DNA from: Lepidodermella squamata
Taxonomy: Eukaryota > Gastrotricha
Assembly: GCA_047495785.1 (NCBI GenBank)
Contig: JBLDXI010000042.1
Coordinates: forward strand, 4,650,001 to 4,714,000
Direction: 5' to 3'
DNA length: 64,000 nucleotides
The notes under the pieces were generated by a model that made no database searches, was not told the DNA's origin, and saw nothing but the letters and a program-made list of their open reading frames with translations. How positions within the stretch are numbered: the stretch's first letter is position 1; each line of letters starts with the position of its first letter. This document shows, one piece after another, positions 12,120-21,585 of the stretch. Made by a program: the position numbers and the translations under genes.

Positions 12120-13946
12120 ATGGATTCCGACGCAGATGGGCAGCAAAACGCAACCAATAAAACCGAACTTCGAAAGCTTCGGAAAAAGCTGCGAGAAATT
12201 GAAAATTTGGAAAAATTAGCCGCCCAACGCGAATTGCTGCCGGAAGAACTTGAGAAAGTTGCCCGAAAAGCCGAGTACGAACAGCGCCTACGCGAAATTG
12301 AAGCTACCGTCGGGCCAGATTTGTTGGTTGGAAGTCACGCGAAACCATCGAAATCTTTTGTCCAATTACCGGCTTGGGCTTCGTTGAAATTTGATGTCTC
12401 AAAATTCACGGGCCATCTCGAGGAGGTCAAGTCGTTGGCTAACTTCGACTCATCGTCCGGCGTTAATTCAGCTCAATTTGTAAGCACTTCAAATGACACA
12501 ACTGCTCGTATGTGGCAATTTTCACCGAAATCCGTCGAAGAGATTAACGAAGAGAGCGCTCAGAAAACGTCATTCAGTGGCCATACAGCTGTTGTAACGA
12601 GCTCGCAAATCGTTGACGGTCATCGCTGGTTTAGCGGCGATTTTCTAGCTTCGATAACCACAGCACAGGGAGTCAGAAATCGAGCGGATGAGCCGCTTAA
12701 TCTGCTTATAACTTCGTCACTAGACTGTAACATTTGCATATGGTGTCTTGAAAGTGGCAAACAGCTATTCAGGCTCTACACTTACCAGCCAGTCACACAA
12801 ATAGCCGTAGTTGATGTTGATCTTGTTCTTACGGGTACAGAAAGTGGGAAAATTGAGCTGTGGAACCTACGTGAGAAATCAACACTGTATTCTTCGGTTT
12901 TTGACTTGAACGGAGGGTCCATTGACTGGATAGCTAAAGCCAGTGATTCAGGCCATGTTGCCGTTTGTAGCAAAAACGATTTATTAGGCGTGTTTGAGCT
13001 TACATCCGATCCACTAGTTGGCGCGATGTTGCATCAGGTTTTCTCGTCAAATGAGCTGAAAACATCTCGTGGTGATGCGTATTCTCTGCGTAAAGTAACA
13101 TCGCTAGTTGCGCTCGATTCGCGTATTTATTTAACGACAAAACACAGGCCAACAATCAAAGCCATAGGCTGGGATAGCGAATCGAATCAAGAAGTTTCGA
13201 CATCTCTCGTCATCTCGCGATTTGCGGGTCGACATTTCGAAAACGGGTGGTTCGCCGCGTTGAAGATCTGGACGCCGAACGAGGAAGATCCGTCGTATTT
13301 ATTCGCAGTTGAAGCTTCGCCAAATTCGCAAAATCTTGCAGTACACGTTCATTCGTTGCCACATAAGAATTACGCCCTTAGCAATTTTTACCTTGGAAGT
13401 TTGCTGGTTACTTTCGACGACTTTTCCCCCGCTTTTCCGCTCAATCTATCCGTTGGGGCTATGAGACTTCAAAAATGTGGCAGTGACGAACCTGAAAACT
13501 CGGTTTCCCCATGCCTTCTTGCCTCGTCAAACTCTAACTTCCTTATTATCAGTCCTAACCTCTATCCGGAAACTTTGAATAAATTTGAAGGTGCGGAAGA
13601 GGTGAAACCGCTGTCATTCTCGCAATTGGAGCTTCACCCCAAGCCTTCCATGATAAATTTATCTATGGCGCTTCCCCACGAGCAGTTTGATGCTAGTTTC
13701 AGCGATGAAAAAAGCGATCGTTTCACAACGGAGGATGAGCAAACCGGTATGGTCGTGGTTACATCGGCAAAATATGTGCCAGGCATCAAACGAGCTCGCC
13801 TTGAGCCGATTGGTCCAAACGAGGATGACGATAACCCGCCGACTGATATTGAGGAAGACGACGAGTTGCCGTCGACTGATCCGAATGCGGATGCCAACGC
13901 GCAGCAACGGGCTGCGGGATGGAAACGAATGTGCATAATTTTGTAA
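12120..13946 (+). CDS. WD40-repeat protein with N-terminal eIF2A/PYM-like helical motif
   Basis: The protein is 608 aa and intronless. I cannot name the orthologue. Residues 13-65 form a charged helical hairpin (TELRKLRKKLREIENLEKL ... LLPEELEKVARKAEYEQRLREIE). This resembles the KKLRQIE.L....L..EQLEK..RK motif known from the eIF2A and PYM C-termini, where it serves in ribosome or translation-factor contact. WD-like repeats follow: FVSTSNDTTARMWQF, LLITSSLDCNICIWCLESG and LVLTGTESGKIELWNL (about 95-270). A weaker beta-rich half runs to about 540, and the tail is acidic (DIEEDDELPSTD) and likely disordered. A seven-bladed propeller is likely. A role in translation or RNA biology is only suggested by the helix. 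No signal peptide or TM segment is present. Confidence 0.8.
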   Translation: MDSDADGQQNATNKTELRKLRKKLREIENLEKLAAQRELLPEELEKVARKAEYEQRLREIEATVGPDLLVGSHAKPSKSFVQLPAWASLKFDVSKFTGHLEEVKSLANFDSSSGVNSAQFVSTSNDTTARMWQFSPKSVEEINEESAQKTSFSGHTAVVTSSQIVDGHRWFSGDFLASITTAQGVRNRADEPLNLLITSSLDCNICIWCLESGKQLFRLYTYQPVTQIAVVDVDLVLTGTESGKIELWNLREKSTLYSSVFDLNGGSIDWIAKASDSGHVAVCSKNDLLGVFELTSDPLVGAMLHQVFSSNELKTSRGDAYSLRKVTSLVALDSRIYLTTKHRPTIKAIGWDSESNQEVSTSLVISRFAGRHFENGWFAALKIWTPNEEDPSYLFAVEASPNSQNLAVHVHSLPHKNYALSNFYLGSLLVTFDDFSPAFPLNLSVGAMRLQKCGSDEPENSVSPCLLASSNSNFLIISPNLYPETLNKFEGAEEVKPLSFSQLELHPKPSMINLSMALPHEQFDASFSDEKSDRFTTEDEQTGMVVVTSAKYVPGIKRARLEPIGPNEDDDNPPTDIEEDDELPSTDPNADANAQQRAAGWKRMCIIL

Positions 13947-15023
13947 ATCCTGGCGCTTGTTTTTCTCATTGTTGCTTTTTTTCTGATGCTTTTTATTATA
14001 ACGATGACGGGACTAAAATCTCTGTGTTTTGTACCAATTTTCGTTCGGCCTGATGATGAATGATACTTATTGTTAGAGATCTTCCTTCATTTGAATGTAT
14101 CTGGTGGCTTCTTGAGGCAGTATGTCTTCAAAGTCTGAAATTTCATAATAAAATGAGACTTGACAGTTGCGATGGCTTTGTTTCACCTATTTGTCAATGA
14201 CGCAGTGAAATCCAAGATTCCCCTAATCATAAAACAATTTGTGGAAATGAGAAAAAATTCTAGGCGAGTTTTTTCGGATTTTTTCGCCAACCTAACGGAC
14301 TCGACGTGGCGGAACTCGAAGACTACTCGAAATTGAATAATTGGGTTAGTTTTGGCTTGTATGACACATGTGGTTTGCTGAGCGGTCGCCGATATATTCA
14401 CGGAATTGTGAAATGTGAAATTTCTCAGCAAGTCAACATTCTTGTTTAAACATTAAACAGTGCAGCGTATGAACAGAGTCCGAGTTTTCATTTTCTCGGC
14501 TTATTCACTCACGGGGTCGTAAAGCGGACTTCTTTGAGTTGTGAAAGTGTTGTGAAAGTTGTGAAAGTGTGGTCCATCATTGACCCATTTTTCATGTAAA
14601 AGTCACTATCATACATCATTGCAGCTGCTATTGAAATGAAAGATTATTGAATTTGTTCCAATAGATTTCCGGATGTGGCCTCGCATCGTCTGGCATTTTC
14701 AAAATTTCAGGAAGTACCGGATTTCGCCATTTGGTGATATCACGTGATATCAATTATCAAATGATGGAATACGTTTGAATGCGCATCTTCATTGTCTCAT
14801 ACTTTATCTGTATCCACTCAGTTCCTTTTTTGCGCATGGGAAGTGGGCCGAAATCAAATTAAATTTAATGAAAATTCCGTCTTACTCCGGATAAGATTTC
14901 TGAACGCTGTCTGTGCCGGCTTTCTACCATCCTCACTCAGAAATCGATTGACTTATCTTTTTCGCTCATTCATTCGTCACAATTCTTAGTTATTAGGTAT
15001 TATTTAGCCTTCTCTGCTAAGTG
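13947..15023. other. Intergenic, short tandem repeat, no gene seen
   Basis: No supported coding region. Three near-identical copies of an 11-nt unit (gttgtgaaagt) lie at about 14537-14571. At 14744-14759 the string gtgatatcaattatca contains the reverse complement of a TAATTGATAT motif found again upstream of the next two secreted-protein genes. Confidence 0.45.
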
Positions 15024-15434
15024 ATGACCTTGAAAAATTCCATGCTGATAATATTGGCCGCAATTATTGTCCACAGTTCCACGGCGTATATCATTCTCGG
15101 CGATCTTAACGACGATATGCTTCAATCAGGCGAAGAGCCAGACCCGCCTGAAGCCATCGCACAACCTGAGCATCCATTGGATGAAATCAAGGCTAGAACC
15201 CCAGTGTCTCGGCAGATGCTCAATGAAATGTGGCACGGCATCATGGGAAGATTGTCTGAACTTCGCGGCCATCCTGACAACGTCGAGGGCCGAATTTTTG
15301 CAAAATTTGTGAGAATGATGATGCTCAAGAAGAAAGCTGCAGCTTTCAAAATGCGGAAAGCACAACGGGCCGCTATGCGAAAGTTGCTGGTCTCAAGCTT
15401 CACAGATAGATCTTTTACATCCGCAGAGGCCTGA
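15024..15434 (+). CDS. Small secreted protein, GD(L/I)N family, member 1
   Basis: A 136-aa protein with a clear signal peptide (MTLKNSMLIILAAIIVHSSTA). The mature N-terminus carries YIILGDLNDDML, then an acidic Pro/Glu-rich linker. The Lys/Arg/Met/Ala-rich helical C-terminal half includes EGRIFAKFVRMMMLKKK and AQRAAMRKLL. The signal peptide plus (F/I)LGDLND plus basic tail layout recurs in the genes at 16648, 17399 and 21223, which defines a family. There are no cysteines in the mature chain, so it is not a disulfide-stabilised toxin or defensin fold. Function is unknown. The acidic-then-basic layout could mean a propeptide or a lipid/nucleic-acid-binding helix (speculation). I start at ATG 15024, because the preceding codon is GTG. 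AATAAA occurs at about 15517. Confidence 0.72.
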   Translation: MTLKNSMLIILAAIIVHSSTAYIILGDLNDDMLQSGEEPDPPEAIAQPEHPLDEIKARTPVSRQMLNEMWHGIMGRLSELRGHPDNVEGRIFAKFVRMMMLKKKAAAFKMRKAQRAAMRKLLVSSFTDRSFTSAEA

Positions 15435-15858
15435 TTATCTTATATTTTTATAGCAATGAATAGTACCTAATTTAATACAGAGCTTTATTATGAATCATGA
15501 ATAACTATCGAGAAAATAAATAAATGACCTCGTTCAGCTTAGACAAATGCTTCAAATGGTGAATGTAAAAATAGCTATAAGAGGGCTCTCGCTAGCGTGG
15601 GAGAACGGCCACGATCAGACGCTATACTCTATGAAAATACCTAAAATGAATTTCTCATCGCTATACTTGTCCCAAGTGCTGCAATGGCCTTTCTCGAGCA
15701 ATAAAATCAAATACTCTCCGTGACCCGCGTGATTTTAACCACTGGCTAATTGATATCGATTTTCGGAGAGGCACTCAACAAAAATAGCCGTCAACATTTA
15801 AAATCAGTGTCGTTATTTCGAAAAATTAAGGCTAACTGCTTTTGCTTCTGGACTGAAA

Positions 15859-16143
15859 ATGCTTTTCCTAGTTCCGATATTTCTGCTGGTTCTACAGATA
15901 GGAGGGATAACTGCAGTCATGCTGCCCCTAGAAAACGCTCCGGCAATTTCGGCACGAAACTCGATGATACGAAATCAGTTAATCGATTTGCCAATAGTCG
16001 AAAATAGAGCAGCAGCTCCTATTAACATGGAAAGCGAGACTTCGAAGAGGGAATGGATTCCGGCCACGATTCGGCGGCACCTTAAACCTATGAGGCTCAT
16101 TCCGAGAAAGATAATGACAATACGCAGGCGAATTCTTGGATAA
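15859..16143 (+). CDS. Short secreted basic protein, possible divergent GD(L/I)N-family member
   Basis: A 94-aa ORF with a strong signal peptide (MLFLVPIFLLVLQIGGITAV). It has a short neutral middle and a very basic C-terminus rich in Arg, Ile and Pro (TIRRHLKPMRLIPRK, IMTIRRRILG). It lacks the GDLND motif but shares position, size class and a basic tail with its neighbours. It may be a shortened relative or an unrelated cationic peptide precursor. A TAATTGATATCGATTTT string lies about 100 nt upstream. Being a single small ORF, it could still be spurious. Confidence 0.5.
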   Translation: MLFLVPIFLLVLQIGGITAVMLPLENAPAISARNSMIRNQLIDLPIVENRAAAPINMESETSKREWIPATIRRHLKPMRLIPRKIMTIRRRILG

Positions 16144-16647
16144 TTGCTCTAGGGACGTTTGTTTTGATTAGCTTGTTGAAGTTTGATTTGATTTCCTCAT
16201 AAAAAATTGGTTAATGGATCACCTTTTTCTGCGTAAGACGAACGTTAATAGGTAGAGCGTGGCAGCAGAAGATCATAACTTCGTCGCTTTTTGTCTATTT
16301 GGCATAATTGAATCAACTATAATAAACGAAGTTATAAGGCTATTTGATGATTGTTTTCTGAATCATGCGGGCTGTTCTCTGCTAAAATACCTACTCGTCA
16401 GCCCCAGACGGGACCTGCTGCTCAATTGCCCGAGATATATTATCCCCAAATGGCCATTATTCTCACAATTCCACGCATTCTCATCCACGTTGACGCGACC
16501 TTTAATTGATATTGATTGATATACCTGTGCATCGGGACGTTCTGGGCCTCGCATCTTTACTGATAAAAGCAATCAAAGCAGCCGAATAATTCTCATATCC
16601 GCTCACAGTCTCACAGAATATCTAATAGCGATTACTGGTTTATCGCA

Positions 16648-17076
16648 ATGTTTGAACGAATTTCTTTCAGCCGAGTGGTTTTCTTAGCTGTGATCTTGCA
16701 ACTTCTTGTCACTGATATCTATGCAGTCGGGTTTCTTGGGGATCTAAATGACGAGTCTTTGCTTGCTTTGGAGCGCGTCGGAAACGATGAAGACAACCTG
16801 AAGCAGCCCGACAATGTTTTGGCTATTGGCGATGTCAAAGTCTTCCTACCAAGAAATGTCCACGTGTCAAGTCACCAGGTTGTTATGAATCGCGTATCCG
16901 AACTAGCGTTGGCTACCGGAATAGAGGCTGATACGTTGAAATCAATGGTCAAGAAACTTCTTCAACAAAAATCTACAGCATATTCAAGCATGAGGCCACC
17001 TATCCGAAAGATACTGAAATCGCGACAGAGAGCTCGCCCTGTTCCGAATCCCTTCGTCGGTGATGAAGTGCAATAA
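16648..17076 (+). CDS. Small secreted protein, GD(L/I)N family, member 2
   Basis: A 142-aa protein with signal peptide (residues 1-26, FSRVVFLAVILQLLVTDIYA) followed by VGFLGDLNDESLLALE. An acidic Asn/Asp/Glu linker comes next, then GDVKVFLPRN and a basic tail (PPIRKILKSRQRARP). The KVFLP.N segment is shared with the gene at 21223 (TKVFLPSN), so these two look like the closest pair. No cysteines are present in the mature chain. TAATTGATATTGATT lies at 16503-16517, about 130 nt upstream of the start, and AATAAA is near 17208. Function unknown; expected to be secreted. Confidence 0.75.
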   Translation: MFERISFSRVVFLAVILQLLVTDIYAVGFLGDLNDESLLALERVGNDEDNLKQPDNVLAIGDVKVFLPRNVHVSSHQVVMNRVSELALATGIEADTLKSMVKKLLQQKSTAYSSMRPPIRKILKSRQRARPVPNPFVGDEVQ

Positions 17077-17398
17077 TCGAGTGGTTGATATGACCTTATT
17101 TCACAGTAATTCTATGCGATGTTGATCACGCGAATTAGAGCTTAAATTTGATCGCCAATAGGAATAAATTGTACTGAAATCTGCATTGAGAGATGTTAAT
17201 GACATTCAAATAAAGAAAAACTCACGATAAAAGTTTTGAATGAGTAATTCAGGTTAAGCTCAGCAATTGTCCTAAGTCTGGAATTAATTATTTTCGGATA
17301 GCAGTTTCACGTGCTGTCACTGGCTGGTCTAGCCTCGTCCGCTTCCAGTTTTACCGGTGAAATCTTTTCATTATTTATAACACCGTAATATTTTAAAA

Positions 17399-17803
17399 AT
17401 GCCGAATTCAAGATGCTTTCTCTTGATCGTCGGCGGGATAAATCTTCTCCGGCTTGCTGAAACTTTCACGATTCTCGGTGATATCAACGAAGATTTATTG
17501 CCGTCATCCGGATATGAAGGAGATGTCGAAGCCGAATCCCAAGGGAAACCTGCTGAGACACCAGATTTCATCCATGCGGGACACTGGGTCTTAACAGCGA
17601 AAGCTCGTGAACAACTGAAAGATTCGATGCTGGGTCGAGCACAAAAGCCTCTTAGCTCGGATTCTGAGGCTAAAATCTTCGAAAGGTACCTGCTTAGCTT
17701 GGAAAAGTCTGGCCGTGGAAAGCGAAAAACACGACCAATACCCCAAAACCTACAAAAATTGGTTTTGTCCGGCGAGCATAATTTGCCCAGCTTGTTTGAA
17801 TGA
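17399..17803 (+). CDS. Small secreted protein, GD(L/I)N family, member 3
   Basis: A 134-aa protein with signal peptide (residues 1-22, CFLLIVGGINLLRLAETF). The mature N-terminus is TILGDINEDLLPSSG, then an acidic linker and a helical basic region (KIFERYLLSLEKSGRGKRKTRP). It conforms to the same layout as members 1, 2 and 4. GRGKRK would be a plausible proprotein-convertase site, hinting at processing into peptides; this is inference. An AATAAA is present at about 17961. Confidence 0.72.
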   Translation: MPNSRCFLLIVGGINLLRLAETFTILGDINEDLLPSSGYEGDVEAESQGKPAETPDFIHAGHWVLTAKAREQLKDSMLGRAQKPLSSDSEAKIFERYLLSLEKSGRGKRKTRPIPQNLQKLVLSGEHNLPSLFE

Positions 17804-19013
17804 CATTCCTAGTTTGCGATAGCAAGACTCTGCCCTTAAATTTTGACCACTTTGTTTTCTCGTCCGCCTATTCAAGACATTACAGAGATCAGAGATTTTA
17901 TGGAAAAACTTAACGGAACCTTTCTACGAAAGGTCTCTAATACTGGCATGGCGATTTCCTGAATAAAACCAGGCATGGAAGGATGCATTTTTGCGCGGTT
18001 GTAGTTTTAGGTATGAGAATACCATAAATACCTTAAAATTATCAGAGTTCTGCCTTCTCGATTCTGGTATTAAGTCTGTGTGGTATTTACCGGACTCTGG
18101 TCGTGCCAGGCAAAATGGTCCGGTTTAGACGAAGTTCGGATTATTTTACACCAGACAAGTCCGGATTAGGGAAACGTAACGTTAACTTCAGGAATTTTCG
18201 CATTTTAAATGTCATTCAAGTCATACCTTTCCATAAATAATTCAACTGCATAGACCCTAGATGATGCTAGTTCTGGGATGATTGGCCGATTGAAACATTT
18301 CAAATTTTTCGAGGTGTCTCATGCATTTTCCAGCTTAAACCGTCCTCAGATCCCAAAATCCGTCCGGTTTAGACAGCAAAATTATAGTATAAACTTTTGG
18401 ATCGAGCCACCCGAAAACGACCGACTTAGACAGCTTTCACTGTATTCAATATATTATTCAACTTTCTATTTCATAGCATGAGCAAAAGCTGCGTGATTCC
18501 GATAGCGAATTTCTTTCACATCATTTTACCGGAATTAATTAAGGCCACTCCATTATGGCGTTTTGCATCATTGAATGCATATAAACATCAAATCTACGCG
18601 GTAAGTAATACAATTACTTATGGCGAGACATTGGAAGGCGTTGGTGGCTTAATAGCACTCAGTAGATCCGTGATCGCCCTGGCGACAATTCTGCTGCGCA
18701 TGGCCATCAATCCTCGGCGGTGTGGTAAACATCTGAATGTAAGCAGTATTTCTTATAGCTAGAAGCTGCGCCTCTTGTAGGCCACACGTGATCTTGCATG
18801 ACGCACGCCGCCGTGCGATCGATCGATGAATTTAGTTTTTTGGCATGCAAAGCTGTTTACTACACTCGCTTTGCCAAATTCTTCATTATGATGTATTGAT
18901 TTAGCGTTTCCGCATTACTAAGCGCCGCTCGAAAACAAAATATCGCCGAGGGTATATAAAGGCCGCAGCCGCAAAGCGCAATAGACATTCGCACAAAAAT
19001 TGTCTGGTTTAAA
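17804..19013 (+). promoter_or_regulatory. Intergenic region with TATA box for the HSP20-like gene
   Basis: Most of this stretch holds nothing I can support; small ORFs at 18278 and 18478 are compositionally unconvincing. A perfect TATATAAA at 18953-18960 lies 53 nt upstream of the ATG at 19014, the right spacing for a short-leader inducible gene. I looked for nGAAnnTTCn heat-shock elements and saw no convincing tandem array. Confidence 0.5.
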
Positions 19014-19364
19014 ATGCTAAACTCGTTTGAAACTGACGCCGATGGCAATCGAGCAATCCGATGCTGCTTGGACATGCATGATTGCAAGCCTAACAAAATC
19101 AACATTACACTGGACGAAAAAACGCGCCGAATCAGAATTCTAGCCAACTTGGAACCGAAGGCTGAACCAGATTGCGCTTGCGTTCGAAGCGTTTTCCTCC
19201 GCCATCTTTCATTGCCAAACGATCCGAGCATTGATTTGTCCAAACTTGAGCTGAGATCGCAGATGACATGTGACGGGAAGTTGTGCATCGAGGCGTTTCT
19301 TCCCAAGATGCTTCAAGAATCAATTGCAGCTGCTACTCCTGCTATAACAGTTACCGCTGCGTGA
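19014..19364 (+). CDS. Minimal HSP20/alpha-crystallin-domain protein
   Basis: A 116-aa intronless protein consisting almost only of an alpha-crystallin domain. The beta-strand pattern is visible: RCCLDMHDCKPNKINITLDE (F..PEEI.V-like), RRIRILANLE, then FLRHLSLPND followed by SKLELRSQMTCDGKLCIEAF (LP..V....L..DGVL.IEAP-like). It lacks the long N-terminal oligomerisation region and the I.I/V motif of typical small heat-shock proteins, as in nematode HSP-12 types. It is unusually rich in cysteine (seven Cys). A TATATAAA box lies 53 nt upstream of the ATG. It has a paralogue on the opposite strand (20541-20095) and a truncated copy between them. Chaperone function is inferred from the fold only. 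Confidence 0.75.
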   Translation: MLNSFETDADGNRAIRCCLDMHDCKPNKINITLDEKTRRIRILANLEPKAEPDCACVRSVFLRHLSLPNDPSIDLSKLELRSQMTCDGKLCIEAFLPKMLQESIAAATPAITVTAA

Positions 19365-20073
19365 CAGATATATCTGCAAAAGCTTCAATTTTAACAGGCA
19401 ATTTGATCTACCTTCTCAAGTTTGTTAACCTCTTTTACCGGTGTTCTTCGCTGTGAAAAACTGTTCATGTTTTTATCGAATAAAACCGGTGTTTTCTATT
19501 TGAACTTTGGTGAATATGAGCCATTTAATTACCAAGTTGATAGTTCCGGTTGGCAAATACACCGAGTTTGGTGCAACTATTGTTATTCACTCCAGCGTGG
19601 CACCTCAAGCGAGAACCTAAGCGATAGTTCAAAGGAAGGTTCCATTCCATCAAAAACTAACTTTAGTGCCATTATGCTGCTACGGTGTACCCGGAAACTA
19701 ACAGTTCAGCTCTAATATCGCCGCCATGCAGCTTGGGATATATCATGAAGGAATTTCAAAGCATAGAAGTTTTTATTTATCAAGTCCAAATTGTGCATGT
19801 ATATTTCGCTTTATAGTTAAAATATATGAATCACCATTGATCAAGCTTTTCAAAAGTTTAAGGAGGCAAAGGACATCAGCAATAGCTTATGCCAATAATT
19901 GATAGAGTTCTTCTATTAAAAATATTGTTTGCAACCACGTTTACATTTCGAAGGTCTCAGTGGAAGATTTTCCAGCGTAATTCGATCTGGAAAACTCGTA
20001 CAAGTCGTCAAAAGTGAAAAGTGCTATCATGGAAGTGGTGATACCTATAACATAGGTGCGATTATAACTATAA
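19365..20073. other. Intergenic, no gene seen
   Basis: An AT-rich spacer between the HSP20-like gene and its truncated copy. The ORF at 19422-19715 lacks an ATG-led recognisable protein and has no family resemblance. Confidence 0.4.
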
Positions 20074-20223
20074 ACCGTGTACCTCCACCATCTTTCATTT
20101 CCAAACGATCTTCGGGTCAATTGGTCCAAGATTGAGCTGAGGTCGCAGATGACCTGTGACGGTAAGTTCTGTATCGAGATGACATTTCTCTCCAAGATGC
20201 TTCGAAATCCCATTGCATTCTGA
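20074..20223 (+). pseudogene. Truncated copy of the HSP20-like gene (C-terminal half)
   Basis: The frame 20074-20223 encodes about 49 residues closely matching the second half of the gene at 19014-19364 (LHHLSFPND versus LRHLSLPND; IELRSQMTCDGKFCIE versus LELRSQMTCDGKLCIE). It is preceded at once by an in-frame TAA at 20071-20073, and the first half of the alpha-crystallin domain is missing upstream. Nucleotide identity is still high, so the duplication is probably recent. It overlaps the 3' end of the minus-strand HSP20-like ORF in antisense. Confidence 0.7.
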
Positions 20224-20541
20224 TTTAGAGCGATTTTCTGATTTTAATTTAGGCAAGTTCGCTTCTATTATAAGCATTCCATCTTTACGCAGATGCGTGT
20301 TGAGTTTCAGTGAAGCCAGGTCAAGTTCCGAAGGCTCCGGCAGGTTGTCCCCGGTTAGGCTAACAGTCTTGGCGCAGAGACGACTTGTTTCTCCAATCGA
20401 CCTGCCGATCACTCGCAAACATCGGGAATTGACGTCTAGAATGACTGAAATTTCTTTCGGGAGAAAATTGCGCATCTCGACGCAACATCGCAGCTTTCGA
20501 ACACCGTTGCCACTCAGCACAACTGAGGCCAGAGTTGTCAT
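20095..20541 (-). CDS. Second minimal HSP20-like protein
   Basis: ATG at 20541 opens a 148-aa frame on the minus strand. Residues 8-95 match the HSP20 pattern and the paralogue at 19014 (RCCVEMRNFLPKEISVILD versus RCCLDMHDCKPNKINITLD; LRKDGMLIIEANLPK versus MTCDGKLCIEAFLPK). A shared RCC(L/V)(D/E)M signature supports common origin. The last 45 or so residues are antisense to the truncated copy on the plus strand and are probably read-through rather than conserved protein. The true C-terminus may therefore have been altered by insertion of that copy. No TATA box sits at a convincing distance. Confidence 0.55.
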   Translation of the reverse strand: MTTLASVVLSGNGVRKLRCCVEMRNFLPKEISVILDVNSRCLRVIGRSIGETSRLCAKTVSLTGDNLPEPSELDLASLKLNTHLRKDGMLIIEANLPKLKSENRSKSECNGISKHLGEKCHLDTELTVTGHLRPQLNLGPIDPKIVWK

Positions 20542-21222
20542 TTTTATATATGATAAAGTAAAAAGCGAAGTCACAATTTCTGTGGGAAACAGGCCAGATT
20601 TTAAACACTCACACCTTCGTGCATCATGGGCAGCCGCGTGACTTCAGGTTAAATCGAAATCGATATGAATGCGCGGTGTTTTTGCCTCATTCCTAACCGC
20701 CTCGCTGGTCATGTGAGACGTAGGCTCTTAACCCAAGGGAGACATGGTCGTCTTCAGATTTGATTTGCCATCAAGGGGGTAGTATCAAGGGTAGTACACA
20801 TGTGCGATTCTTTATCAACCCATCAGGTTTCAATAAACAGTGATCAGCTTTGTCTTAAATTCAATTGCGTACCTATTTCCATCATTATCAGCCACGTGTT
20901 CAATTTTAAGGATTCTGTTTCATTAGGGGACGCTATGCCGGTATGATGAAGCTATGCCGATATGTCTTCTGCGGGATTTACTACGACATATGGCTAATAT
21001 TCGGTTATAAAAATGAGGTTATGAGGTAAACCGCGTGGTTTTGACGCCATGTCTGAATTGTCAGTCGAGTGCCAACCTACTTCTAATCGTTCTGGCCACA
21101 AAGCCACGCGGTATTCATCCTATATATTTAAAGTTGTACATTATTACCGTTTCACACTGACGGCACCTCAAGTTTCACATTTCAACATCATACAAGTGCA
21201 AGTTTTTCAAGCTTTCTTTTGG

Positions 21223-21585
21223 ATGAGTTATTTAGCCGTAGTCGCTTCTTACGGATCCCTCAGCGACTTCAACGATGATTTCTTGCTCGCTAGTGAAGAA
21301 GCCAATCGCGATGAACAAGTCAAGGATGTGAAGAAAGCCTTGCAGGTCGATGGAACTAAGGTTTTCTTGCCGTCGAATCTTCGCTCTCATTTGATGAGAA
21401 GGATGAAAGCCCGCTTGGCCGATATAGCTTCGATATCTTCAATCGAGGCCCGCATCTTGGGAAAATTTCTGATGGCAAAAGCGGCGAAAGAGCGAGCTAT
21501 CGCAAAGAAAATCCAGAAGAACGACCGCCAGCTTATGCGTAAAATTAAAACTTTCGATGCTAGGGAGCATCTGATTTCGGAATGA
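21223..21585 (+). CDS. Small secreted protein, GD(L/I)N family, member 4
   Basis: From the ATG at 21223 the frame gives 120 aa: MSYLAVVASYG, then SLSDFNDDFLLASEE, a charged linker, TKVFLPSN and a Lys/Arg-rich helical tail (IEARILGKFLMAKAAKE; LMRKIKTF). It matches member 2 best. The start is uncertain. From 21223 the hydrophobic leader is only about 11 residues, while in-frame residues just upstream (VFQAFFW) would complete a signal peptide. That points to an unrecognised short 5' exon or to the upstream start at 21049. A TATATATTTA sequence at 21121-21130 is a plausible TATA element. Confidence 0.6.
   Translation: MSYLAVVASYGSLSDFNDDFLLASEEANRDEQVKDVKKALQVDGTKVFLPSNLRSHLMRRMKARLADIASISSIEARILGKFLMAKAAKERAIAKKIQKNDRQLMRKIKTFDAREHLISE

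Noticed and set aside
18478-18762. 94-codon ORF beginning MSKSCVIP
   Set aside because: It has an ATG but no conserved pattern, no signal peptide with plausible downstream content, and composition like the surrounding non-coding DNA.
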